From: Ctena decussata
Taxonomy: Eukaryota > Mollusca > Bivalvia > Lucinida > Lucinidae
NCBI GenBank assembly: GCA_963989385.1
Contig: OZ022512.1
Span: 22,093,899 to 22,157,898, forward strand
DNA length: 64,000 nt
Reading direction: 5' to 3'
The notes beneath the pieces were generated by a model that had not been told where the DNA came from, did not search any database, and worked only from the letters and a program-made list of their open reading frames with translations. Below are positions 10,703 through 23,404 of this stretch, piece after piece. The translations under genes and the position numbers were made by a program. Within the stretch, counting starts at the first letter, position 1; each line of letters begins with the position of its first letter.

Positions 10703-11497
10703 TCATACAAGCAAGCAGTAGCGGTTTGAAATTTTCACAATTTGGGCTACACGTTCGGGACGATTCGTGACCTTAGGTGACTTGCACAATTCGGGCTGAA
10801 ACTAGTGCCAAATAAGAGGGTTGGGATAAACATTCAATTGCCCATATGTGCCAAAAATTCTCGTTCTTTAGTTTTCGAGTTATAGCCCCTGGAAGTCGTA
10901 AACTGCACGACTTTGCCCTCGAATATCTCGTCAACGGAGAAAGGAGAATTTCTGGGATTTTTTCCCAAGAAATATATGGGAATTATCTGTAATTTTAGCA
11001 CAGTTTCAGAACGATTCGTGAAAGTCACCTTTTAAGAATAACTTCCACTGCAGCCCATACATAAAAGTTTGCTCCTTTATTACTCTGCACATGGACAATT
11101 ATTTGCGCTGTTATTTGCCCCAGGCATGTACCTATGTAATTACCGTTTACAGTGTAAAGATGGATGTTATCGGTCGCTGAACGTCGGAGCAGTAGGCGTT
11201 TAATTCATTTTCCCATAGGGTCCAATGCAAAATTGACACCTCATTTTTTCCATTCTCAAGAGCTTTTAGTCTCTGCAAAACATATACATGTGTAGACACA
11301 AATAAGTGAAATAGAATGAAGGCTATTTCAGCTTTAGCTTTTATTCCGTTTGGGAGCTAAAGTCGCACAAACTTTTGTTTACAAAAATTTCGATGGCCTA
11401 TAGTTCGCAAGTTATGCAATCAGTTGACATACGATTGTGCATGCATGTAGACATGTTAATGGCCTTTATACATGCCAAGTTTCAGATGGCTACCTAC
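10703..11497 (+). repeat. Monomer 15 (c-type)
   Basis: A112, T229, T503, T546, T565 and C730. Confidence 0.97.
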
Positions 11498-12290
11498 TCA
11501 TACAAGCAAGCAGTAGCGGTTTGAAATTTTCACAATTTGGGCTACACGTTCGGGACGATTCGTGACCTTAGGTGGCTTGCACAATTCGGGCTGAAACTAG
11601 TGCCAAATGAGAGTGTTGGGATAAACATTCAATTGCCCATATGTGCCAAAAATTCTCGTTCTTTAGTTTTCGAGTTATAGCCCCTGGAAGTCGTAAACTG
11701 CACGACTTTGCCCTCGAATATCTCGACAACGGAGAAAGGACTTTCTGGGATTTTTTCCCAAGAAATATATGGGAATTATCTGTAATTTTAGCACAGTTTC
11801 AGAACGATTCGTGAAAGTCACCTTTTAAGAATAACTTCCACTGCAGCCCATACATAAAAGTTTGCTCCTTTATTACTCTGCACATGGGCAATTATTTGCG
11901 CTGTTATTTGCCCCAGGCATGTACCTATGTAATTACCGTTTACAGTGTAAAGATGGATGTTATCGGTCGATGAACGTCGGAGCAGTAGGCGTTTAATGCA
12001 TTTTCCCATAGGGTCCAATGCAAAATTGACACCTCATTTTCTCCATTCTCCAGAGCTTTGAGTCTCTGCAAAGCATATACATGTGTAGACACAAATAAGT
12101 GAAATAGAATGAAGGCTATTTCAGCTTTAGCTTTTATTCCGTTTGGGAGCTAAAGTCGCACAAACTTTTGTTTACAAAAATTTCGATGGCCTATAGTTCG
12201 CAAGTTATGCAATTAGTTGACATAAGATTGTGCATGCATGTAGACATGTTAATGGCCTTTATACATGCCAAGTTTCAGATGGCTACCTAC
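11498..12290 (+). repeat. Monomer 16, 793 bp (d-type)
   Basis: G78, GAA244-246 replaced by C, G393 and C556, plus private GAGTGTTGG, GTCGATGAAC, AAAGCATAT and CAATTAGTT. Confidence 0.97.
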
Positions 12291-13085
12291 TCATACAAGC
12301 AAGCAGTAGCGGTTTGAAATTTTCACAATTTGGGCTACACGTTCGGGACGATTCGTGACCTTAGGTGACTTGCACAATTCGGGCTGAAACTAGTGCCAAA
12401 TGAGAGGGTTGGGATAAACATTCAATTGCCCATATGTGCCAAAAATTCCCGTTCTTTAGTTTTCGAGTTATAGCCCCTGGAAGTCGTAAACTGCACGACT
12501 TTGCCCTCGAATATCTCGACAACGGAGAAAGGAGAATTTCTGGGATTTTTTCCCAAGAAATATATGGGAATTATCTGTAATTTTAGCACAGTTTCAGAAC
12601 GATTCGTGAAAGTCACCTTTTAAGAATAACTTCCACTGCAGCCCATACATAAAAGTTTGCTCCTTTATTACTCTGCACATGGACAATTATTTGCGCTGTT
12701 ATTTGCCCCAGGCATGTACCTATGTAATTACCGTTTACAGTGTAAAGATGGATGTTATCGGTCGCTGAACGTCGGAGCAATAGGCGTTTAATGCATTTTC
12801 CCATAGGGTCCAATGCAAAATTGACACCTCATTTTCTCCATTCTCCAGAGCTTTGAGTCTCTGCAAAACATATACATGTGTAGACACAAATAAGTGAAAT
12901 AGAATGAAGGCTATTTCAGCTTTAGCTTTTATTCCGTTTGGGAGCTAAAGTCGCACAAACTTTTGTTTACAAAAATTTCGATGGCCTATAGTTCGCAAGT
13001 TATGGAATCAGTTGACATAAGATTGTGCATGCATGTAGACATGTTAATGGCCTTTATACATGCCAAGTTTCAGATGGCTACCTAC
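12291..13085 (+). repeat. Monomer 17 (b-like)
   Basis: A490 and C556, private ATTCCCG and TATGGAATC. It takes the place of an e-type in the pentamer. Confidence 0.97.
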
Positions 13086-13880
13086 TCATACAAGCAAGCA
13101 GTAGCGGTTTGAAATTTTCACAATTTGGGCTACACGTTCGGGACGATTCGTGACCTTAGGTGACTTGCACAATTCGGGCTGAAACTAGTGCCAAATGAGA
13201 GGGTTGGGATAAACATTCAATTGCCCATATGTGCCAAAAATTCTCGTTCTTTAGTTTTCGAGTTATAGCCCCTGGAAGTCGTAAACTGCACGACTTTGCC
13301 CTCGAATATCTCGACAACGGAGAAAGGAGAATTTCTGGGATTTTTTCCCAAGAAATATATGGGAATTATCTGTAATTTTAGCACAGTTTCAGAACGATTT
13401 GTGAAAGTCACCTTTTAAGAATAACTTCCACTGCAGCCCATACATAAAAGTTTGCTCCTTTATTACTCTGCACATGGACAATAATTTGCGCTGTTATTTG
13501 CCCCAGGCATGTACCTATGTAATTACCGTTTACAGTGTAAAGATGAATGTTATCGGTCGCTGAACGTCGGAGCAGTAGGCGTTTAATGCACTTTCCCATA
13601 GGGTCCAATGCAAAATTGACACCTCATTTTCTCCATTCTCAAGAGCTTTGAGTCTCTGCAAAACATATACATGTGTAGACACAAATAAGTGAAATAGAAT
13701 GAAGGCTATTTCAGCTTTAGCTTTTATTCCGTTTGGGAGCTAAAGTCGCACAAACTTTTGTTTACAAAAATTTCGATGGCCTATAGTTCGCAAGTTATGC
13801 AATCAGTTGACATAAGATTGTGCATGCATGTAGACATGTTAATGGCCTTTATACATGCCAAGTTTCAGATGGCTACCTAC
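13086..13880 (+). repeat. Monomer 18 (a-type)
   Basis: T315, A398, A471 and C506. Confidence 0.97.
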
Positions 13881-14675
13881 TCATACAAGCAAGCAGTAGC
13901 GGTTTGAAATTTTCACAATTTGGGCTACACGTTCGGGACGATTCGTGACCTTAGGTGACTTGCACAATTCGGGCTGAAACTAGTGCCAAATGAGAGGGTT
14001 GGGATAAACATTCAATTGCCCATATGTGCCAAAAATTCTCGTTCTTTAGTTTTCGAGTTATAGCCCCTGGAAGTCGTAAACTGCACGACTTTGCCCTCGA
14101 ATATCTCGACAACGGAGAAAGGAGAATTTCTGGGATTTTTTCCCAAGAAATATATGGGAATTATCTGTAATTTTAGCACAGTTTCAGAACGATTTGTGAA
14201 AGTCACCTTTTAAGAATAACTTCCACTGCAGCCCATACATAAAAGTTTGCTCCTTTATTACTCTGCACATGGACAATTATTTGCGCTGTTATTTGCCCCA
14301 GGCATGTACCTATGTAATTACCGTTTACAGTGTAAAGATGGATGTTATCGGTCGCTGAACGTCGGAGCAATAGGCGTTTAATGCATTTTCCCATAGGGTC
14401 CAATGCAAAATTGACACCTCATTTTCTCCATTCTCCAGAGCTTTGAGTCTCTGCAAAACATATACATGTGTAGACACAAATAAGTGAAATAGAATGAAGG
14501 CTATTTCAGCTTTAGCTTTTATTCCGTTTGGGAGCTAAAGTCGCACAAACTTTTGTTTACAAAAATTTCGATGGCCTATAGTTCGCAAGTTATGCAATCA
14601 GTTGACATAAGATTGTGCATGCATGTAGACATGTTAATGGCCTTTATACATGCCAAGTTTCAGATGGCTACCTAC
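13881..14675 (+). repeat. Monomer 19 (b-type)
   Basis: T315, A490 and C556. Confidence 0.97.
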
Positions 14676-15470
14676 TCATACAAGCAAGCAGTAGCGGTTT
14701 GAAATTTTCACAATTTGGGCTACACGTTCGGGACGATTCGTGACCTTAGGTGACTTGCACAATTCGGGCTGAAACTAGTGCCAAATGAGAGGGTTGGGAT
14801 AAACATTCAATTGCCCATATGTGCCAAAAATTCTCGTTCTTTAGTTTTCGAGTTATAGCCCCTGGAAGTCGTAAACTGCACGACTTTGCCCTCGAATATC
14901 TCGACAACGGAGAAAGGAGAATTTCTGGGATTTTTTCCCAAGAAATATATGGGAATTATCTGTAATTTTAGCACAGTTTCAGAACGATTCGTGAAAGTCA
15001 CCTTTTAAGAATAACTTCCACTGCAGCCCATACATAAAAGTTTGCTCCTTTATTACTCTGCACATGGACAATTATTTGCGCTGTTATTTGCCCCAGGCAT
15101 GTACCTATGTAATTACCATTTACAGTGTAAAGATGGATGTTATCGGTCGCTGAACGTCGGAGCAGTAGGCGTTTAATGCATTTTCCCATAGGGTCCAATG
15201 CAAAATTGACACCTCATTTTCTCCATTCTCAAGAGCTTTTAGTCTCTGCAAAACATATACATGTGTAGACACAAATAAGTGAAATAGAATGAAGGCTATT
15301 TCAGCTTTAGCTTTTATTCCGTTTGGGAGCTAAAGTCGCACAAACTTTTGTTTACAAAAATTTCGATGGCCTATAGTTCGCAAGTTATGCAATCAGTTGA
15401 CATACGATTGTGCATGCATGTAGACATGTTAATGGCCTTTATACATGCCAAGTTTCAGATGGCTACCTAC
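14676..15470 (+). repeat. Monomer 20 (c-type)
   Basis: A443, T565 and C730. Confidence 0.97.
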
Positions 15471-16263
15471 TCATACAAGCAAGCAGTAGCGGTTTGAAAT
15501 TTTCACAATTTGGGCTACACGTTCGGGACGATTCGTGACCTTAGGTGGCTTGCACAATTCGGGCTGAAACTAGTGCCAAATGAGAGGGTTGGGATAAACA
15601 TTCAATTGCCCATATGTGCCAAAAATTCTCGTTCTTTAGTTTTCGAGTTATAGCCCCTGGAAGTCGTAAACTGCACGACTTTGCCCTCGAATATCTCGAC
15701 AACGGAGAAAGGACTTTCTGGGATTTTTTCCCAAGAAATATATGGGAATTATCTGTACTTTTAGCACAGTTTCAGAACGATTCGTGAAAGTCACCTTTAA
15801 AGAATAACTTCCACTGCAGCCCATACATAAAAGTTTGCTCCTTTATTACTCTGCACATGGACAATTACTTGCGCTGTTATTTGCCCCAGGCATGTACCTA
15901 TGTAATTACCGTTTACAGTGTAAAGATGGATGTTATCGGTCGCTGAACGTCGGAGCAGTAGGCGTTTAATGCATTTTCCCATAGGGTCCAATGCAAAATT
16001 GACACCTCATTTTCTCCATTCTCAAGAGCTTTGAGTCTCTGCAAAACATATACATGTGTAGACACAAATAAGTGAAATAGAATGAAGGCTATTTCAGCTT
16101 TAGCTTTTATTCCGTTTGGGAGCTAAAGTCGCACAAACTTTTGTTTACAAAAATTTCGATGGCCTATAGTTCGCAAGTTATGCAATCAGTTGACATAAGA
16201 TTGTGCATGCATGTAGACATGTTAATGGCCTTTATACATGCCAAGTTTCAGATGGCTACCTAC
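15471..16263 (+). repeat. Monomer 21, 793 bp (d-type)
   Basis: G78, GAA244-246 replaced by C, TGTACTTTTAG, CTTTAAAG and C400. Confidence 0.97.
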
Positions 16264-17058
16264 TCATACAAGCAAGCAGTAGCGGTTTGAAATTTTCACA
16301 ATTTGGGCTACACGTTCGGGACGATTCGTGACCTTAGGTGACTTGCACAATTCGGGCTGAAACTAGTGCCAAATGAGAGGGTTGGGATAAACATTCAATT
16401 GCCCATATGTGCCAAAAATTCTCGTTCTTTAGTTTTCGAGTTATAGCCCCTGGAAGTCGTAAACTGCACGACTTTGCCCTCGAATATCTCGACAACGGAG
16501 ACAGGAGAATTTCTGGGATTTTTTCCCAAGAAATATATGGGAATTATCTGTAATTTTAGCACAGTTTCAGAACGATTCGTGAAAGTCACCTTTTAAGAAT
16601 AACTTCCACTGCAGCCCACACATAAAAGTTTGCTCCTTTATTACTCTGCACATGGACAATTGTTTGCGCTGTTATTTGCCCCAGGCATGTACCTATGTAA
16701 TTACCGTTTACAGTGTAAAGATGGATGTTATCGGTCGCTGAACGTCGGAGCAGTAGGCGTTTAATGCATTTTCCCATAGGGTCCAATGCAAAATTGACAC
16801 CTCATTTTCTCCATTCTCCAGAGCTTTGAGTCTCTGCAAAACATATACATGTGTAGACACAAATAAGTGAAATAGAATGAAGGCTATTTCAGCTTTAGCT
16901 TTTATTCCGTTTGGGAGCTAAAGTCGCACAAACTTTTGTTTACAAAAATTTCGATGGCCTATAGTTCGCAAGTTATGCAATCAGTTGACATAAGATTGTG
17001 CATGCATGTAGACATGTTAATGGCCTTTATACATGCCAAGTTTCAGATGGCTACCTAC
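16264..17058 (+). repeat. Monomer 22 (e-type)
   Basis: C239, C356, G399 and C556. Confidence 0.97.
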
Positions 17059-17853
17059 TCATACAAGCAAGCAGTAGCGGTTTGAAATTTTCACAATTTG
17101 GGCTACACGTTCGGGACGATTCGTGACCTTAGGTGACTTGCACAATTCGGGCTGAAACTAGTGCCAAATGAGAGGGTTGGGATAAACATTCAATTGCCCA
17201 TATGTGCCAAAAATTCTCGTTCTTTAGTTTTCGAGTTATAGCCCCTGGAAGTCGTAAACTGCACGACTTTGCCCTCGAATATCTCGACAACGGAGAAAGG
17301 AGAATTTCTGGGATTTTTTCCCAAGAAATATATGGGAATTATCTGTAATTTTAGCACAGTTTCAGAACGATTCGTGAAAGTCACCTTTTAAGAATAACTT
17401 CCACTGCAGCCCATACATAAAAGTTTGCTCCTTTATTACTCTGCACATGGACAATAATTTGCGCTGTTATTTGCCCCAGGCATGTACCTATGTAATTACC
17501 GTTTACAGTGTAAAGATGAATGTTATCGGTCGCTGAACGTCGGAGCAGTAGGCGTTTAATGCACTTTCCCATAGGGTCCAATGCAAAATTGACACCTCAT
17601 TTTCTCCATTCTCAAGAGCTTTGAGTCTCTGCAAAACATATACATGTGTAGACACAAATAAGTGAAATAGAATGAAGGCTATTTCAGCTTTAGCTTTTAT
17701 TCCGTTTGGGAGCTAAAGTCGCACAAACTTTTGTTTACAAAAATTTCGATGGCCTATAGTTCGCAAGTTATGCAATCAGTTGACATAAGATTGTGCATGC
17801 ATGTAGACATGTTAATGGCCTTTATACATGCCAAGTTTCAGATGGCTACCTAC
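17059..17853 (+). repeat. Monomer 23 (a-type)
   Basis: A398, A471 and C506. Confidence 0.97.
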
Positions 17854-18648
17854 TCATACAAGCAAGCAGTAGCGGTTTGAAATTTTCACAATTTGGGCTA
17901 CACGTTCGGGACGATTCGTGACCTTAGGTGACTTGCACAATTCGGGCTGAAACTAGTGCCAAATGAGAGGGTTGGGATAAACATTCAATTGCCCATATGT
18001 GCCAAAAATTCTCGTTCTTTAGTTTTCGAGTTATAGCCCCTGGAAGTCGTAAACTGCACGACTTTGCCCTCGAATATCTCGACAACGGAGAAAGGAGAAT
18101 TTCTGGGATTTTTTCCCAAGAAATATATGGGAATTATCTGTAATTTTAGCACAGTTTCAGAACGATTTGTGAAAGTCACCTTTTAAGAATAACTTCCACT
18201 GCAGCCCATACATAAAAGTTTGCTCCTTTATTACTCTGCACATGGACAATTATTTGCGCTGTTATTTGCCCCAGGCATGTACCTATGTAATTACCGTTTA
18301 CAGTGTAAAGATGGATGTTATCGGTCGCTGAACGTCGGAGCAATAGGCGTTTAATGCATTTTCCCATAGGGTCCAATGCAAAATTGACACCTCATTTTCT
18401 CCATTCTCCAGAGCTTTGAGTCTCTGCAAAACATATACATGTGTAGACACAAATAAGTGAAATAGAATGAAGGCTATTTCAGCTTTAGCTTTTATTCCGT
18501 TTGGGAGCTAAAGTCGCACAAACTTTTGTTTACAAAAATTTCGATGGCCTATAGTTCGCAAGTTATGCAATCAGTTGACATAAGATTGTGCATGCATGTA
18601 GACATGTTAATGGCCTTTATACATGCCAAGTTTCAGATGGCTACCTAC
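17854..18648 (+). repeat. Monomer 24 (b-type)
   Basis: T315, A490 and C556. Confidence 0.97.
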
Positions 18649-19443
18649 TCATACAAGCAAGCAGTAGCGGTTTGAAATTTTCACAATTTGGGCTACACGT
18701 TCGGGACGATTCGTGACCTTAGGTGACTTGCACAATTCGGGCTGAAACTAGTGCCAAATGAGAGGGTTGGGATAAACATTCAATTGCCCATATGTGCCAA
18801 AAATTCTCGTTCTTTAGTTTTCGAGTTATAGCCCCTGGAAGTCGTAAACTGCACGACTTTGCCCTCGAATATCTCGACAACGGAGAAAGGAGAATTTCTG
18901 GGATTTTTTCCCAAGAAATATATGGGAATTATCTGTAATTTTAGCACAGTTTCAGAACGATTCGTGAAAGTCACCTTTTAAGAATAACTTCCACTGCAGC
19001 CCATACATAAAAGTTTGCTCCTTTATTACTCTGCACATGGACAATTATTTGCGCTGTTATTTGCCCCAGGCATGTACCTATGTAATTACCATTTACAGTG
19101 TAAAGATGGATGTTATCGGTCGCTGAACGTCGGAGCAGTAGGCGTTTAATGCATTTTCCCATAGGGTCCAATGCAAAATTGACACCTCATTTTCTCCATT
19201 CTCAAGAGCTTTTAGTCTCTGCAAAACATATACATGTGTAGACACAAATAAGTGAAATAGAATGAAGGCTATTTCAGCTTTAGCTTTTATTCCGTTTGGG
19301 AGCTAAAGTCGCACAAACTTTTGTTTACAAAAATTTCGATGGCCTATAGTTCGCAAGTTATGCAATCAGTTGACATACGATTGTGCATGCATGTAGACAT
19401 GTTAATGGCCTTTATACATGCCAAGTTTCAGATGGCTACCTAC
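18649..19443 (+). repeat. Monomer 25 (c-type)
   Basis: A443, T565 and C730. Confidence 0.97.
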
Positions 19444-20236
19444 TCATACAAGCAAGCAGTAGCGGTTTGAAATTTTCACAATTTGGGCTACACGTTCGGG
19501 ACGATTCGTGACCTTAGGTGGCTTGCACAATTCGGGCTGAAACTTGTGCCAAATGAGAGGGTTGGGATAAACATTCAATTGCCCATATGTGCCAAAAATT
19601 CTCGTTCTTTAGTTTTCGAGTTATAGCCCCTGGAAGTCGTAAACTGCACGACTTTGCCCTCGAATATCTCGACAACGGAGAAAGGACTTTCTGGGATTTT
19701 TTCCCAAGAAATATATGGGAATTATCCGTACTTTAAGCACAGTTTCAGAACGATTCGTGAAAGTCACCTTTTAAGAATAACTTCCACTGCAGCCCATACA
19801 TAAAAGTTTGCTCCTTTATTACTCTGCACATGGACAATTACTTGCGCTGTTATTTGCCCCAGGCATGTACCTATGTAATTACCGTTTACAGTGTAAAGAT
19901 GGATGTTATCGGTCGCTGAACGTCGGAGCAGTAGGCGTTTAATGCATTTTCCCATAGGGTCCAATGCAAAATTGACACCTCATTTTCTCCATTCTCAAGA
20001 GCTTTGAGTCTCTGCAAAACATATACATGTGTAGACACAAATAAGTGAAATAGAATGAAGGCTATTTCAGCTTTAGCTTTTATTCCGTTTGGGAGCTAAA
20101 GTCGCACAAACTTTTGTTTACAAAAATTTCGATGGCCTATAGTTCGCAAGTTATGCAATCAGTTGACATAAGATTGTGCATGCATGTAGACATGTTAATG
20201 GCCTTTATACATGCCAAGTTTCAGATGGCTACCTAC
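19444..20236 (+). repeat. Monomer 26, 793 bp (d-type)
   Basis: G78, AACTTGTG, GAA244-246 replaced by C, ATCCGTACTTTAAG and C400. Confidence 0.97.
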
Positions 20237-21031
20237 TCATACAAGCAAGCAGTAGCGGTTTGAAATTTTCACAATTTGGGCTACACGTTCGGGACGATTC
20301 GTGACCTTAGGTGACTTGCACAATTCGGGCTGAAACTAGTGCCAAATGAGAGGGTTGGGATAAACATTCAATTGCCCATATGTGCCAAAAATTCTCGTTC
20401 TTTAGTTTTCGAGTTATAGCCCCTGGAAGTCGTAAACTGCACGACTTTGCCCTCGAATATCTCGACAACGGAGACAGGAGAATTTCTGGGATTTTTTCCC
20501 AAGAAATATATGGGAATTATCTGTAATTTTAGCACAGTTTCAGAACGATTCGTGAAAGTCACCTTTTAAGAATAACTTCCACTGCAGCCCACACATAAAA
20601 GTTTGCTCCTTTATTACTCTGCACATGGACAATTGTTTGCGCTGTTATTTGCCCCAGGCATGTACCTATGTAATTACCGTTTACAGTGTAAAGATGGATG
20701 TTATCGGTCGCTGAACGTCGGAGCAGTAGGCGTTTAATGCATTTTCCCATAGGGTCCAATGCAAAATTGACACCTCATTTTCTCCATTCTCCAGAGCTTT
20801 GAGTCTCTGCAAAACATATACATGTGTAGACACAAATAAGTGAAATAGAATGAAGGCTATTTCAGCTTTAGCTTTTATTCCGTTTGGGAGCTAAAGTCGC
20901 ACAAACTTTTGTTTACAAAAATTTCGATGGCCTATAGTTCGCAAGTTATGCAATCAGTTGACATAAGATTGTGCATGCATGTAGACATGTTAATGGCCTT
21001 TATACATGCCAAGTTTCAGATGGCTACCTAC
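20237..21031 (+). repeat. Monomer 27 (e-type)
   Basis: C239, C356, G399 and C556. Confidence 0.97.
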
Positions 21032-21826
21032 TCATACAAGCAAGCAGTAGCGGTTTGAAATTTTCACAATTTGGGCTACACGTTCGGGACGATTCGTGAC
21101 CTTAGGTGACTTGCACAATTCGGGCTGAAACTAGTGCCAAATGAGAGGGTTGGGATAAACATTCAATTGCCCATATGTGCCAAAAATTCTCGTTCTTTAG
21201 TTTTCGAGTTATAGCCCCTGGAAGTCGTAAACTGCACGACTTTGCCCTCGAATATCTCGACAACGGAGAAAGGAGAATTTCTGGGATTTTTTCCCAAGAA
21301 ATATATGGGAATTATCTGTAATTTTAGCACAGTTTCAGAACGATTCGTGAAAGTCACCTTTTAAGAATAACTTCCACTGCAGCCCATACATAAAAGTTTG
21401 CTCCTTTATTACTCTGCACATGGACAATAATTTGCGCTGTTATTTGCCCCAGGCATGTACCTATGTAATTACCGTTTACAGTGTAAAGATGGATGTTATC
21501 GGTCGCTGAACGTCGGAGCAGTAGGCGTTTAATGCACTTTCCCATAGGGTCCAATGCAAAATTGACACCTCATTTTCTCCATTCTCAAGAGCTTTGAGTC
21601 TCTGCAAAACATATACATGTGTAGACACAAATAAGTGAAATAGAATGAAGGCTATTTCAGCTTTAGCTTTTATTCCGTTTGGGAGCTAAAGTCGCACAAA
21701 CTTTTGTTTACAAAAATTTCGATGGCCTATAGTTCGCAAGTTATGCAATCAGTTGACATAAGATTGTGCATGCATGTAGACATGTTAATGGCCTTTATAC
21801 ATGCCAAGTTTCAGATGGCTACCTAC
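21032..21826 (+). repeat. Monomer 28 (a-type)
   Basis: A398 and C506; G471 as in the consensus. Confidence 0.97.
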
Positions 21827-22621
21827 TCATACAAGCAAGCAGTAGCGGTTTGAAATTTTCACAATTTGGGCTACACGTTCGGGACGATTCGTGACCTTAG
21901 GTGACTTGCACAATTCGGGCTGAAACTAGTGCCAAATGAGAGGGTTGGGATAAACATTGAATTGCCCATATGTGCCAAAAATTCTCGTTCTTTAGTTTTC
22001 GAGTTATAGCCCCTGGAAGTCGTAAACTGCACGACTTTGCCCTCGAATATCTCGACAACGGAGAAAGGAGAATTTCTGGGATTTTTTCCCAAGAAATATA
22101 TGGGAATTATCTGTAATTTTAGCACAGTTTCAGAACGATTTGTGAAAGTCACCTTTTAAGAATAACTTCCACTGCAGCCCATACATAAAAGTTTGCTCCT
22201 TTATTACTCTGCACATGGACAATTATTTGCGCTGTTATTTGCCCCAGGCATGTACCTATGTAATTACCGTTTACAGTGTAAAGATGGATGTTATCGGTCG
22301 CTGAACGTCGGAGCAATAGGCGTTTAATGCATTTTCACATAGGGTCCAATGCAAAATTGACACCTCATTTTCTCCATTCTCCAGAGCTTTGAGTCTCTGC
22401 AAAACATATACATGTGTAGACACAAATAAGTGAAATAGAATGAAGGCTATTTCAGCTTTAGCTTTTATTCTGTTTGGGAGCTAAAGTCGCACAAACTTTT
22501 GTTTACAAAAATTTCGATGGCCTATAGTTCGCAAGTTATGCAATCAGTTGACATAAGATTGTGCATGCATGTAGACATGTTAATGGCCTTTATACATGCC
22601 AAGTTTCAGATGGCTACCTAC
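21827..22621 (+). repeat. Monomer 29 (b-type)
   Basis: G133, T315, A490 and C556, plus TTTTCACATAG and ATTCTGTTT. Confidence 0.97.
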
Positions 22622-23404
22622 TCATACAAGCAAGCAGTAGCGGTTTGAAATTTTCACAATTTGGGCTACACGTTCGGGACGATTCGTGACCTTAGGTGAC
22701 TTGCACAATTCGGGCTGAAACTAGTGCCAAATGAGAGGGTTGGGATAAACATTGAATTGCCCATATGTGCCAAAAATTCTCGTTCTTTAGTTTTCGAGTT
22801 ATAGCCCCTGGAAGTCGTAAACTGCACGACTTTGCCCTCGAATATCTCGACAACGGAGAAAGGAGAATTTCTGGGATTTTTTCCCAAGAAATATATGGGA
22901 ATTATCTGTAATTTTAGCACAGTTTCAGAACGATTCGTGAAAGTCACCTTTTAAGAATAACTTCCACTGCAGCCCATACATAAAAGTTTGCTCCTTTATT
23001 ACTCTGCACATGGACAATTATTTGCCCCAGGCATGTACCTATGTAATTACCGTTTACAGTGTAAAGATGGATGTTATCGGTCGCTGAACGTCGGAGCAGT
23101 AGGCGTTTAATGCATTTTCCCATAGGGTCCAATGCAAAATTGACACCTCATTTTCTCCATTCTCAAGAGCTTTGAGTCTCTGCAAAACATATACATGTGT
23201 AGACACAAATAAGTGAAATAGAATGAAGGCTATTTCAGCTTTAGCTTTTATTCCGTTTGGGAGCTAAAGTCGCACAAACTTTTGTTTACAAAAATTTCGA
23301 TGGCCTATAGTTCGCAAGTTATGCAATCAGTTGACATAAGATTGTGCATGCATGTAGACATGTTAATGGCCTTTATACATGCCAAGTTTCAGATGGCTAC
23401 CTAC
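22622..23404 (+). repeat. Monomer 30, 783 bp, internal 12-bp deletion
   Basis: G133 shared with monomer 29. One of the two TTATTTGC copies and the four bases between them are missing (see 23018-23025). Confidence 0.97.
23018..23025 (+). other. 12-bp slippage deletion scar in monomer 30
   Basis: Consensus units have two direct copies of TTATTTGC 12 bp apart (unit positions 397-404 and 409-416). Here a single copy remains, as expected for replication slippage or single-strand annealing between the two copies. Confidence 0.93.

Larger units (their letters stand above)
9113..13085 (+). repeat. Higher-order repeat, pentamer copy 1 (diverged), units 13-17
   Basis: The length of 3,973 bp is the same as the next two blocks. 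Types run a (C506), b (A490, C556), c (T565, C730), d (G78, GAA244-246 replaced by C), then a b-like unit 17 where the later copies carry an e-type. Units 15 and 16 differ from their counterparts 20 and 21 at several sites each, so this copy is older or was partly converted. Confidence 0.85.
13086..17058 (+). repeat. Higher-order repeat, pentamer copy 2, units 18-22 (a-b-c-d-e)
   Basis: 3,973 bp. Unit 18 (a) has A398, A471 and C506. Unit 19 (b) has T315, A490 and C556. Unit 20 (c) has A443, T565 and C730. Unit 21 (d) has G78, the 2-bp shortening at 244-246 and C400. Unit 22 (e) has C239, C356, G399 and C556. The next block repeats this series in the same order with about five differences. Confidence 0.95.
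17059..21031 (+). repeat. Higher-order repeat, pentamer copy 3, units 23-27 (a-b-c-d-e)
   Basis: 3,973 bp and nearly identical to 13086-17058. Differences I can see: C instead of T at unit position 315 of the a-type; AACTTGTG, ATCCG and CTTTAAG variants in the d-type unit 26; and CTTTAAAG only in unit 21. Neighbouring monomers within the block differ more from each other than from their counterparts 3,973 bp away, which is the defining sign of a HOR. Confidence 0.95.
21032..22621 (+). repeat. Higher-order repeat, pentamer copy 4, partial (units 28-29, a-b only)
   Basis: Unit 28 carries A398 and C506 (a-type) and unit 29 carries T315, A490 and C556 (b-type), continuing the pentamer. The c, d and e types are missing: unit 30 instead shares G133 with unit 29. 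The HOR therefore ends here. Confidence 0.85.

Noticed and set aside
21871..22152. 93-codon minus-strand frame in units 29 and 30
   Set aside because: It is the common 64-codon frame whose stop is lost by C133 to G; an accidental extension.
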